Below, piece after piece: positions 11,140 through 20,600 of a DNA stretch of 64,000 nucleotides. The DNA lies in assembly GCF_023898315.1 (NCBI RefSeq), contig NC_064622.1, positions 353,505,234 through 353,569,233 on the forward strand. Reading direction: 5' to 3'. The position numbers and the translations under genes were made by a program. Origin of the DNA: Schistocerca nitens (taxonomy: Eukaryota; Arthropoda; Insecta; Orthoptera; Acrididae). Numbering within the stretch: the stretch's first letter is position 1; the number at the start of each line of letters is the position of its first letter. The notes beneath the pieces were generated by a model that was not told the DNA's origin, made no database searches, and saw only the letters and a list, made by a program, of their open reading frames with translations.

Positions 11140-11409
11140 GTGTGTGAGTGAGGGGAGGGGGTGGGTGGAGGGGGCATGGTGGTGGGGGGTGGAGCGTCGG
11201 ACGCCACTTTATGGGCGCGTCGCGTCCTTCCGGCGCCGGGCGGCGTCCATGCCAGACCCCAGACTCTCTCTGCTTCCTCTGGCGACGCCGCTTCCTCAAG
11301 CCTTATCTGACGCTGGAGCAATGGCCATCTCAGTTCCTTTTAGTTGGGTGGTTATCTACTGCCAGCATGTTTTACACTCGGAGTCTTGATTTACGTACGG
11401 CCAGTTGTA
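10526..11409. other. Mixed region with GC-rich centre, no gene supported
   Basis: Positions 10850-11330 are GC-rich with a (CT)n tract at 11092-11135. Overlapping frames on both strands reach about 150 codons (for example 11148-11606), but none shows a known domain. A GAGA tract in GC-rich DNA could belong to a promoter; nothing else supports that. Confidence 0.35.
11092..11135. repeat. (CT)n microsatellite
   Basis: About 44 bp of uninterrupted CT (GA on the other strand). Confidence 0.97.
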
Positions 11410-12837
11410 CACTACTGGCCATTAAAATTGCTACACCAAGAAGAGATGCAGATGATAAACGGGTATTCATTGTACAAATATATATTGTACTAGAACTGAT
11501 ATGTGATTACATTTTCACGCAGTTTGGGTGCATAGATCCTCAGAAATCAGTACACAAAACAATCACCTCTGTCCGTAATAATGGCCTTGATATGCCTGGG
11601 CATTGAGTCAAACAGAGCTTGGATGGCGGGCCTTGATACGCCTGGGCATTGAGTCAAACAGAGCTTGGATGGCGTGTACAGGTACAGCTGCCCATGCAGC
11701 TTCAACACGATACCACAGTTAATCAAGAGTAGTGACTGGTGTATTGTGACGAGTCAGTTGCTCGGCCACCAATGACCAGACATTTTCAATTGGTGAGAGA
11801 TCTGGAGAATGTGCTGGCTAGGACAGCAGTCGAACATTTTCTGTATCCAGAAAGACCCGTACAGGACCTGCAACATGCGGTTGTACATTATTCTGCTGAA
11901 ATGTAGGGTTTCGCAGGGATCGAATGAAGGGTAGAGCCACGGGTCGTAACACATGTGAAATGTAACGTCCACTGTTCAAAGTGCAGTCAATGCGAACAAG
12001 AGCTGACCGAGACGTGTAACCAGTGGCACCCCATGCCATCACGCCGGGTGATACGCCAGTATGGCGATGACGAATACACGCTTCCAATGTGCGTTCACCG
12101 CGATGTCACCAAACACGGATTCGACCATCATGATGCTGTAAACAGAACCTGGATTCATCCGAAAAAATGACGTTTTGTCATTTGTGCACCCAGGTTCGTG
12201 GTTGAGTACACCATCGCAGGCGCTCCTGTCTGTGATGCAGCGTCAAGGGTAACCGCAGCCATGGTCTCCGACCTGATAGTCCATGCTGCTGCAAAAGTCG
12301 TCGAACTGTTCGTGCAGATAGTTGTCGTCTTGCAAACGTCCCCACCTGTTGACTCAGGGATCGAGACGTGACTGCAAGATCCGTTACACCCATGCGGATA
12401 GGATGCCTGTCATCTAGACTGCTAGCGATACGAGGCCGTTGGGGTCCACCACGGCGTTCCATATTACCCTCCTGAACCCATCGATTCCATATTCTGCTAG
12501 CAGTCATTGGATCTCGACCAACGCGAACAGCAATGTCGCGATACGATAAACCGCAATCGCGACGGGCTACAAACCGACCTTTATCAAAGTCGGAAACACG
12601 AGGCATCACAACAATGTTTCACCAGGAAATGCCGGTCAACTGTTGTTTGTGTATGAGAAATCGGTTGGAAACTTTCCTCATGTCAGCACGTTGTAAGGGT
12701 CGCCACCGGTGCCATCCTTGTGTGAATGCTCTGAGAAGCTAATCATTTGCATATCACAGCATCATCTTCCTGTCAGTTAAATTTCGCGTCTGTAGCACGT
12801 CATCTTCGTGGTGTAGCAATTTTAATGGCCAGTAGTG
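11410..12837 (-). mobile_element. Tc1-like transposon, family T1, degenerate copy
   Basis: Both ends carry CACTACTGGCCATTAAAATT next to TA (11408-11409 and 12838-12839). The minus strand codes a Tc1 transposase starting MPRVSDFDKGRFVARRD (near 12606). Paired-type helix-turn-helix segments continue to RTWVHK (12178). A stop breaks the frame just before the FSDESRF-type catalytic region. The second half (12087 to 11818) contains HTGVSPGVMAWGA and FQQNNVQPHVAG, where the second catalytic Asp has become Asn. An internal 46 bp duplication lies at 11583-11673. It is inactive; 43151-44536 is a sister copy. Confidence 0.92.
11583..11673. repeat. 46 bp tandem duplication inside Tc1 copy
   Basis: The block starting GGCCTTGATATGCCTGGGC at 11583 is repeated from 11629 with one clear difference (TATG against TACG). 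The sister element at 43151-44536 has a single copy, so the duplication arose in this copy. Confidence 0.9.
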
Positions 12838-13015
12838 TATAAAGCAGATGACAAAAAATCAACTCCGATAAAGCTTGCGAGCGTTCTTCTCGTTCGTCTT
12901 CGGAGCTCCATGTCACTTACTGGTGTACCGGACGAAAATACACTCGTCTGTACAGAGGTGGCTTCTTTCTGTTGCTCCGGGAGGAGAACGATTGGATACT
13001 ACAACAAACAAGATA

Positions 13016-14140
13016 CACTGAAGAGCCAAATAAACGTGCAAACCTGCCTAATACGTGTATGGATCCCGCAGTCACGCAGAAGTGCCGTAACACGACGTGG
13101 CATGGACTCGACTAATGTCTGAAGTAGTGCTAGAGGCAATTGCTCCATGAATCCTGCAGGGCTGTCCATAAATCCGTACAGTACCAGGGGGTGGAGATCT
13201 CTTCTGAACAGCACGTTGCAAGGCATAACAGATAATGTTCATGTCTGGGAGTTGGGTTGCCAGCGGAAGTGTTTATACTCAGAAGACTGTTCCTGGAGCC
13301 ACTCTGTAGCAATTCTGGACGTGTCCTACTGGAATTGTCCAAGTCCGTCGGAATGCACAATGGGCATGAATGGATGCAGGTAATCAGACAGGATGTTTAC
13401 GTAAGTATCACCTGTCAGAGTCGTATCTAGACGTATCAGGGGCCCCGTATCACTCCAACAGCACACGCTCCACAATACTACAGAGCCTCTACCAGCTTGA
13501 ACAGTTCCCTCCTGACATGCTGCGTCCATGGATTCGCGAGGTTGACCCCATACCAGTACATGTCCATGCGCTCGATACAATTTGAAACGAGACTCGTCCG
13601 ACCAGGCAACATGTTTCCAGTCGTCAACAGTCCAGTGTCGGTGTTGACGGGCCCAGGCGAGGTGTGAAGCTTTGTGTCGTGCAGCCATAAAGTGTGCATG
13701 ATGTTTCGTTAAATGGTTCGCACGCTGACACTTGTTGGTTGCTCAGCAATGAAATGCGCAGCAATTTGCGGGAGGGCTGCGCTTCTGTCACGCTGAATGA
13801 TTCTCTTCAGTCGTCGCTCCTCCCGTTCTTGTAGGATCTTCTTGAGGCCGCAACGATGTCGGAGATCTGATGTTTTACCGTATTCCTGATATTCAAGGTA
13901 CACTAGTGAAATGGTCCTGTAGGGAAATCTCTATCGTTACCTCGGAGATGCTGTGTTCCATCGCTCGTGCGCCACTATAACACCACGTTGAATCTCACTT
14001 AAATCTTCATAACCGGCCATTGAAGCTGCAGTAACCGACCTAACAACTGCGCCAGCCACTTGTCTTACATCCGCAGCGCCGTATTCTGCCTGTTTACATA
14101 TCTCTCTATTTGAATACGCATGCCTATACCAATTCCACAA
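13016..14140 (-). mobile_element. Tc1-like transposon, family T2, degenerate copy
   Basis: The left end CACTGAAGAGCCAAATAAAC follows TA (13014-13015). The right end near 14130-14140 is decayed. The minus strand gives pieces of one transposase in order: YEDLSEIQRGVIV (near 14010), YLEYQEYGKTSDLRHRCG (near 13890), QRDRSAALPQIAAHF (near 13790), then ARQHRHWTVDDWKHVAWSDE (13640-13590) carrying the first catalytic Asp. LDTTLTGDTYVNILSDYLHP and a C-terminal ESMPRRVTALLR block follow. Frameshifts separate the blocks, and a short deletion has removed the region around the second catalytic Asp. A related copy lies at 55655-57093. Confidence 0.88.
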
Positions 14141-14850
14141 CCACACCGTGAGTGTTAACAACTGCCTTAGAACATAAACGTAACACTTGATACAGACAAA
14201 ATAGAAGTATCTCATACACAGTACAGTTAACAGTAAGTTTCACGTAGCGTTGTGCCTAATATATGAATCATACAGCTGGAGGCAACGCTGTTGTCTTAGT
14301 CGATGACCGCGGACTGGGCTGAGGGGTCCTGTGCTTGCTCGGTCGTTAGTAAAAGAGTGGTTGGGCGGCGCAGCGAAACGTGGCTACCTCTGGTATCTAC
14401 AAACACATGACTACTCTGCAATTCAACCTTACGAGTTTGGCAGAGACTTTCAGAATGTTTTTCGACCATTCCACTGTCAAAGAGCGCGCGAGGAAAAGAA
14501 CACCTTTATTTTTTCGCACGAGCTACGGTTTATTTTATTACGATGGTCATTTCTCCCTAAGTAGGTCGGAATCAACAAAGTATTTTTGGATTGTGAGGAG
14601 GACGTCGGTGATTGAAATTTCGTGAAAATATCTCTGATAATCATTGCCACGTGACCTCGCGTTACGCTTCTATTTTGCAATACTACAAAATGAGCTGCCC
14701 TTCTCTGAACTTTTTCAGCACTCTCGTATTGGGTTACACGGATAGATCACAATCATTCGCTGGTTTGTAATGCTCATAGACAGACCTACTTTCGGAATGA
14801 CTGAGATTTGTCTTCGAAAACACAGAATATTCTCTTAATTTCGTTGCTAA
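14141..14850. other. No recognisable feature
   Basis: No supported gene or repeat. Frames at 14331-14564 and 14380-14625 overlap and resemble nothing known. Confidence 0.5.
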
Positions 14851-15189
14851 AGCACATCTGAAAAGATAGCCACTCAGACTGGCAACACGAATGTGCATTT
14901 CGTGGAACTGTTTCAGCGTCACGATCGGCCTCATCTTAATACAGCCGTCAGGCGTAATAACATGGGACTTATGGGTGCGCTGATGACAGAAGGCATGAGT
15001 CACATTTCAGTGGTGTCGGTGGAGTCTATCAGCAGGACGGGTTTCACTAGGCATGGCCTGCACCTCAACAGGTATGGGAAGGGGAGGTTGGCAAAACTTA
15101 TAGGTGACAGCATAGGTGGGGGTGGTGGGATTACTCATGGGAAAATTCCGGTAGTTGTGGGTGTTAGAGCTGTACCTTTTTTAGATTGA
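14851..15189 (+). CDS. LINE ORF1 C-terminal fragment (SGNH-esterase-like end)
   Basis: An open frame without an ATG at its beginning, ending at TGA 15187-15189. Residues near the start (HFVELFQRHDRP) and later TRHGLHLNRYGKGRLAKLI resemble the last part of the SGNH/GDSL-like domain found in ORF1 proteins of several CR1/Jockey-type LINEs. The HGLHLN motif carries the His of that domain. A Gly run (GGGGG) follows. The N-terminal part is missing. The frame overlaps ORF2 by about 20 nt and contains the slippery heptamer at 15177-15183. The ORF1 identification is by motif memory, so moderate confidence. Confidence 0.6.
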   Translation, partial: STSEKIATQTGNTNVHFVELFQRHDRPHLNTAVRRNNMGLMGALMTEGMSHISVVSVESISRTGFTRHGLHLNRYGKGRLAKLIGDSIGGGGGITHGKIPVVVGVRAVPFLD

Positions 15190-18140
15190 AGTCAGCTGAT
15201 AGGTATTCCTGCTTAAGGGAAGTCTCTCTAACAAAGAAACCACTTTCTACGAAGCTTGGGTATCCGATTAATGAGGGAATTAGTATATTTCATCAAAATA
15301 TACAAGGTATTGGAGATAAAGTTAGTGAACTGCTTATAGATGTTGACTCTGAAATTATTGGTATATCTGAACACTTCTTAAATAAGGAGATAATTCAGAG
15401 GCTTCCTTTACCAGGATACAGGTTGGCTGGCAGCTTTTCTAGGAGCTCTTTGCGGTGTGGGGGAGTAGCCATGTATGTGAAAAACGGTATCCCATTTGAG
15501 TCAATTGATGTTTCAAAGTACTGCACTGAAAAGGTGTTTGAATGTTGTGCAGGTGTGGTTAAATTTAGTGGAGCTAAACTTCTTACTGTTGTTATTTATA
15601 GATCCCCAGACTCCGATTTCACAACATTTTTGCTAAAGCTAGAGGAGGTTCTTGGTTCACTTTATAGGAAATACAAAAAGTTAGTTATATGTGGTGACTT
15701 CAATATTAATTGTATAAGTGATTGTGCAAGGAAAAGGATGCTGGTAGACCTCCTTAATTCATATAATCTTATGCAAACTGTATTCTTTCCAACGAGAGTG
15801 CAAGGGAACAGTAGAACAACCATAGACAATATTTTTGTTCATTCGTCATTACTAGAAGGGCATTCTGTTAGCAAAAAGGTGAATGGCCTTTCAGATCATG
15901 ATGCACAAATTTTAAGTCTAAAAGATTTTTGTGCTGCAACACATGTTAAATATAGTTACCAACTTTTTAGGAAAGCTGATCCAGTTGCTGTACAGACTTT
16001 TGTAAGCCTTATCAAGGAACAAGAGTGGCAAGATGTTTATAGTGCTGATACAGTAGACGATAAATATAATGCTTTCCTCAAGACTTTTCTCGTGCTCTTT
16101 GAAAGTTGCTTTCCGTTAGAACGTTCAAAACAGGGTACTAGCACAAACAGGCAGCCTGGGTGGCTGACTAAAGGGATAAGAATATCTTGTAGAACAAAGT
16201 GGCAATTATATCAAAACGTTAGAAACAGTCAAAATCTAAATGCAGCAGCCCATTACAAACAGTATTGTAAGGTGCTTAAAAAAGTTATTAGGAAAGCAAA
16301 AAGTATGTGGTATGCAGACAGAATAGCTAAGTCTCAGGATAAAATTAAAACCATATGGTCAGTCGTAAAGGAAGTGGCTGGTCTGCAGAGACAGGTCGAG
16401 AATATAGAATCAGTGCGTAGTGGGGATGTCCATGTTACTGATAAGTCGCATATATGTACAGTATTTAATAATCACTTTCTGAATATAGCAGGTGAACTAA
16501 ATAGAAACCTAGTCCCAACAGGGAATCATATAGCGCTCTTAGAAAAAAGCGTTCCGAGACTGTTACCTGAAGTGCTCCTCCATGATACTGACAAGAGGGA
16601 GATTGAGTTAATAATTAAATCACTAAAGACCAAGAACTCTCATGGATATGACGGGGTATCTAGCAGAATACTGAAGTATTGTTCCATGTATGTTAGCCCA
16701 GTACTTAGCCATATCTGTAACTTTTCCCTTAGGAGTGGTCGGTTTCCTGACCGATTAAAGTATTCGGTAGTGAAGCCACTTTATAAAAAGGGAGACAGGG
16801 ATAATGTTGACAATTATAGACCCATCTCTATGCCATCGGTGTTTGCTAAAGTTATCGAGAGGGTTGTATATACAAGGTTACTGCAGCATTTAAATTCACA
16901 TAATTTGCTGTCAAATGTACAGTTTGGTTTTAGAAATGGCTTAACAACTGAAAATGCTATAGTCTCTTTTCTCTGTGAGGTTTTGGACGGATTAAATAAA
17001 AAGTTGCGAACGTTAGGTGTTTTCTTTGATTTAACGAAGGCTTTTGACTGTGTTGACCACAAAATATTACTGCAGAAGTTGGAACATTATGGAGTAAGGG
17101 GAGTAGCTTACAATTGGTTCGCCTCCTACTTTAAGAACAGAAAGCAGAAGGTAATCCTCCGCAATATTGAGAGTGGTAATGATGTTCAGTCCCAATGGGG
17201 CACTGTTAAATGGGGCGTTCCCCAAGGGTCGGTGCTGGGGCCACTGCTGTTTCTTATTTATATAAATGATATGCCTTCTAGTATTACCGGTGATTCAAAA
17301 ATATTTCTGTTTGCTGATGACACCAGCTTGGTAGTGAAGGATCTTGTGTGTAATATTGAAACATTATCAAATAATGTAGTTCATGAAATAAGTTCGTGGC
17401 TTGTGGAAAATAATTTGATGCTAAATCACAGTAAGACTCAGTTTTTACAGTTTCTAACTCACAATTCAACAAGAACTGATATTTTAATCAGACAGAATGG
17501 GAATGTTATAAGCGAGACGGAACAGTTCAAGTTCCTAGGCGTACGGATAGATAGTAAGCTGTTGTGGAAAGCCCATGTTCAGGATCTTGTTCAAAAACTA
17601 AATGCCGCTTTATTTACCATTAGAACAGTATCTGAAATAAGTGACATTTCAACACGAAAAGTAGTCTACTTCGCATATTTTCATACGCTTATGTCGTATG
17701 GTATTATTTTTTGGGGTAATTCTACTGATTCAAAAAGGGTATTTCTGGTTCAAAAACGGGGTGTTCGAGCTATGTGTGGTGTAAGTTCGAAAACCTCTTG
17801 TCGACCCCTATTCAATAGCCTGGGAATTTTGACATTGCCCTCACAGTATGTATTTTCTTTAATGTCGTTTGTTGTTAGCAATATTAGCCTATTCCCAAGA
17901 GTTAGCAGCTTTCACTCAGTTAATACTAGGCAGAAATCAAATCTGCATGTGGAATGCACTTCCTTGACTCTTGTGCAGAAAGGAGTGCAGTATTCTGCTG
18001 CATCCATTTTCAATAAGCTACCACAAGAACTCAAAAATCATAGCAGTAGCCCAAACACTTTTAAGTCTAAACTGAAGAGTTTCCTCGTGGCTCACTCCTT
18101 CTATTCTGTCGAGGAGCTCCTGGAAGAGCTAAAAAATTAA
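15168..18140 (+). CDS. LINE ORF2: AP endonuclease plus reverse transcriptase
   Basis: The frame is open from 15168 (after a TAG at 15165) to the stop before 18141. There is no ATG before the codon for Met96 (counting from TTG 15186), so conventional initiation is unlikely. The endonuclease domain shows FHQNIQGI (residues 35-42), ISEHFLN (60-66), GDFNIN (170-175), TTIDNIF (211-217) and SDHD (236-239). The RT shows NYRPISM (543-549), FDLTKAFDCVDH (614-625), GVPQGSVLGPLL (677-688) and the catalytic FADD (709-712). A thumb-like domain follows with KFLGVRIDSKLLWKAH. The product would nick target DNA and copy its own RNA in the nucleus. All key residues are present, so it may still be competent if expressed. 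Confidence 0.93.
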   Translation, partial: SCTFFRLKSADRYSCLREVSLTKKPLSTKLGYPINEGISIFHQNIQGIGDKVSELLIDVDSEIIGISEHFLNKEIIQRLPLPGYRLAGSFSRSSLRCGGVAMYVKNGIPFESIDVSKYCTEKVFECCAGVVKFSGAKLLTVVIYRSPDSDFTTFLLKLEEVLGSLYRKYKKLVICGDFNINCISDCARKRMLVDLLNSYNLMQTVFFPTRVQGNSRTTIDNIFVHSSLLEGHSVSKKVNGLSDHDAQILSLKDFCAATHVKYSYQLFRKADPVAVQTFVSLIKEQEWQDVYSADTVDDKYNAFLKTFLVLFESCFPLERSKQGTSTNRQPGWLTKGIRISCRTKWQLYQNVRNSQNLNAAAHYKQYCKVLKKVIRKAKSMWYADRIAKSQDKIKTIWSVVKEVAGLQRQVENIESVRSGDVHVTDKSHICTVFNNHFLNIAGELNRNLVPTGNHIALLEKSVPRLLPEVLLHDTDKREIELIIKSLKTKNSHGYDGVSSRILKYCSMYVSPVLSHICNFSLRSGRFPDRLKYSVVKPLYKKGDRDNVDNYRPISMPSVFAKVIERVVYTRLLQHLNSHNLLSNVQFGFRNGLTTENAIVSFLCEVLDGLNKKLRTLGVFFDLTKAFDCVDHKILLQKLEHYGVRGVAYNWFASYFKNRKQKVILRNIESGNDVQSQWGTVKWGVPQGSVLGPLLFLIYINDMPSSITGDSKIFLFADDTSLVVKDLVCNIETLSNNVVHEISSWLVENNLMLNHSKTQFLQFLTHNSTRTDILIRQNGNVISETEQFKFLGVRIDSKLLWKAHVQDLVQKLNAALFTIRTVSEISDISTRKVVYFAYFHTLMSYGIIFWGNSTDSKRVFLVQKRGVRAMCGVSSKTSCRPLFNSLGILTLPSQYVFSLMSFVVSNISLFPRVSSFHSVNTRQKSNLHVECTSLTLVQKGVQYSAASIFNKLPQELKNHSSSPNTFKSKLKSFLVAHSFYSVEELLEELKN
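15177..15183 (+). other. Candidate -1 ribosomal frameshift site TTTTTTA
   Basis: Inside the ORF1/ORF2 overlap the sequence reads T TTT TTA, grouped in ORF1 codons. It is four bases upstream of the ORF1 TGA. A -1 slip here leads directly into ORF2. It is the same heptamer that retroviruses use for gag-pol frameshifting (established). Use here is inferred; I see no strong downstream stem by eye. Confidence 0.55.
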
Positions 18141-18336
18141 GCAAATTCCAGTGTTACATTATTGATTTTCTTTATTTAAACTAACGACTTGTCGCCCGAA
18201 TATGTTTCTTATATTTCATTTTATCTGTTTCTACAATCGTGTTATAATTTCATGTATTGACTCGTTCCATGACCATGGAGACTTCTCCTTAATGTGGTCC
18301 CACGGAACAATAAATAAATAAATAAATAAATAAAAT

Positions 18337-19015
18337 AGTCAGTAGGTATTCAATAATATTGCATATCTTCATTGCTCGTTTTTTGGTATCGAGGGATGGT
18401 CATGTACTTTGTTCGAGTGTGCCGACGTATAGAAGCGGCCACTTCCGTTTCTTCAATAAATAATTGCGCTAGAGCCCATCATAATTGAGTGACACTAATA
18501 AACGAGTCGCCGTGTTGCATGTTAGTTTTTTCGTCAGTAAGTAGTTTATACATTACTTGACATTTTATTTTAATACAAAAATATAAATAATTAGTAACTA
18601 AATCATACATACAGCCGTATTATAACAGATCGATTTCGCTGACAAAAGAGCTGTATGTTGTGTTCAATGAATTTTTTAAATGTACGTGTACGTAAATAAA
18701 TTAACGAACAATCTAAAAACCTCTGTCTGCATTATATTCGTGTTTTCCCACCCATACGTCTGAAACCCGGGCTCAGTTTTGCTCTTCGTGTAAACGAAAC
18801 GCTGAGCTGTGGGAAACACAATCGTACTACAGTGAACATCACAGAATTTGAGTGTCAGATTTAAAGTAAGATGTGTGCATTAGAATAACGGAGGTGTTCA
18901 TTATACACTTATCTAAATTTCTACCAAACCCTACTCGGTGTTCTGCAAATAATTTTTGGCAGGACAATATTTATTATTTAAGAAGTACTCTTTAACGCAC
19001 TTTTTAAAGTATCTG
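18337..19015. other. No recognisable feature
   Basis: AT-rich sequence downstream of the LINE tail. I see no gene or repeat that I can support. Confidence 0.5.
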
Positions 19016-19030
19016 CTTCAGCTTTCAAAT

Positions 19031-19221
19031 TCAAATGGCTCTAAGCACTATGGGACTTAACATCGGAGGTCATCAGTCCCCTAGACTTAGAACTACGTAA
19101 AAATAACTAACGTAAAGACATCACACACATCCATGCCCGAGGCAGGATTCGAACCTGTGACCGCAGCAGCCACGTGGTTCCGAATTGAAGCGCCTAAAAA
19201 CGCTCGGTCACAAGTGCCGGC
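19031..19221 (-). mobile_element. tRNA-derived SINE, family A, with 15 bp TSD
   Basis: A family A copy on the minus strand with several substitutions in the head. The direct repeat CTTCAGCTTTCAAAT (19016-19030) recurs at 19222-19236 with one mismatch. Confidence 0.93.
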
Positions 19222-19236
19222 CTTCAGCTTCCAAAT

Positions 19237-19906
19237 GAAGATCATGTGCACGAGAACAGCAGCATAGAAATAATAAACAGACTGCTCAAACAAACAGATT
19301 TCTGAGTTGTCTGAAAACCAAACTAAGTAGCAAATAAGAATACTAACAGTAGGAACCCAACAATTACAGAAAATATTTAAGCAACGAAATTTTAAAAAAG
19401 TATTTTCCGAAAGCAGGCGAAACTCAGTTCTACATACTGTAATATCATGTTAGTTATGGAAATATCTACTTTGCAGCTGTAATTCCAGGGAAAAAACACC
19501 ATTCTCTGGACTTCAGACAGTAACAATAATGGAGGGTTTTTTTTTCCCCCAGCGCGTGTGCCACTGCGTCACACCGGGTCGGTAATGGAAAACTGTAGTT
19601 CCGGGAAGACTCGTTGGAAAATAAACGTTGACGAGCCGGCGGCGCGTGGTTAATAGAGCGCCGTTTGGCGTCTCTTTATGGCAGTGACATAAAACAAGGC
19701 GGCAGAACGACCTGAGATACGGCGAAACGCAGCAGCAGCAGCAGCGCACTAGTGATTCGATGTTCAAGGAGAAAGCTGTTATATGGCTAAAACTGCTCCG
19801 ATCGACCGGTGCAATTCTGCTATTTTGTATATTTAGAAAGAACGGGCTGCAGACAGCGAATCATAAACATCTTGAATACCTGAAGCGATGTGGGATGGGA
19901 TATATA
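19237..19906. other. No recognisable gene
   Basis: It contains a short (CAG)n run near 19731-19746 and T/C-rich DNA near 19537-19550. No coding frame can be supported. Confidence 0.5.
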
Positions 19907-20535
19907 CGAGGTCATCCAATAAGTAAGTTTCCCTATTTTATTTCTCTGCAAACTAAACTGCGCCCGTGACTTTTGAGGTTTGGTGAGTTCGACTAACGCT
20001 CACATCGGCTTACGGTGCATACTGCAACATCTTCCCTGTACAATGCCAGTTAGCCTGAAGTAACCACTACAAACGGTGGCCCCTCGAGAGCTGCGCCCGG
20101 TCATTCGTTTCTTCGCAGCAAAACAAGTACCCGCCATCGATATCCATCGAGAGTGTGTCTATGGGGAAGGCTGAATGACCATTCAAATAGTTCGTTATTG
20201 GCTCGGCAGTTTCGACTGGAAAGTGTTCCCGCACCCTCTATATTCACCAGATCTTGCCTCCAAGTCGTTTTTATATTTTCCCAACTCAAAGGTCATCTTG
20301 GAGGTAAGCACTTCAACACAGATGATGAAGTCACATCAACAGTGGACAGCTGGTTATGAGCACATAACCCGACCTGGTACAACACCGATTTGGAAAAATC
20401 TGTGTCACATTACCAAAAACGCTTGGAAAAATAAGTTTAGTATGCAGAAAAGTAACAGAATCATTGTACATTTTTTCAACAAGGTAAACTGTGTTTAATG
20501 TTTTTATAAACTAGAGAAACTTACTTACTGGACAT

Positions 20536-20539
<4 letters not shown>
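19907..20539 (+). mobile_element. Mariner deletion derivative
   Basis: Ends match as inverted repeats: CGAGGTCATCCAATAAGTAA at the left, and the reverse complement of the right end reads GATGTCCAGTAAGTAAGTTT. An N-terminal transposase block (LRPVIRFFAAKQVPAIDIH, near 20095-20150) is joined directly to a C-terminal block (LGSFDWKVFPHPLYSPDLA, near 20200-20255). The catalytic centre between them is missing. It is a SETMAR-type mariner that lost its middle and can move only in trans, if at all. Confidence 0.75.

Positions 20540-20599
<60 letters not shown>
20540..20599. repeat. (AT)n microsatellite
   Basis: About 60 bp of AT repeats between the mariner derivative and the Tc1 element. A short ATATATA stub continues at the other side of the Tc1 (21978-21987), so the Tc1 apparently inserted within the array. 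Confidence 0.95.

Positions 20600-20600
<1 letters not shown>

Larger units (their letters stand above)
14851..18336 (+). mobile_element. Non-LTR retrotransposon (Jockey/CR1-like), near-intact, 5' truncated
   Basis: It contains the end of an ORF1, a complete-looking ORF2, a 3' UTR of about 170 bp and a (TAAA)n tail (18311-18335). ORF2 has no internal stop, which is rare in this window and suggests recent insertion. The 5' end is placed at 14851 only because ORF1 reading starts there after a stop; the true junction may differ. I could not find a matching TSD. The clade is inferred from APE-type endonuclease plus FADD-type RT; a precise clade needs a tree. Confidence 0.9.
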
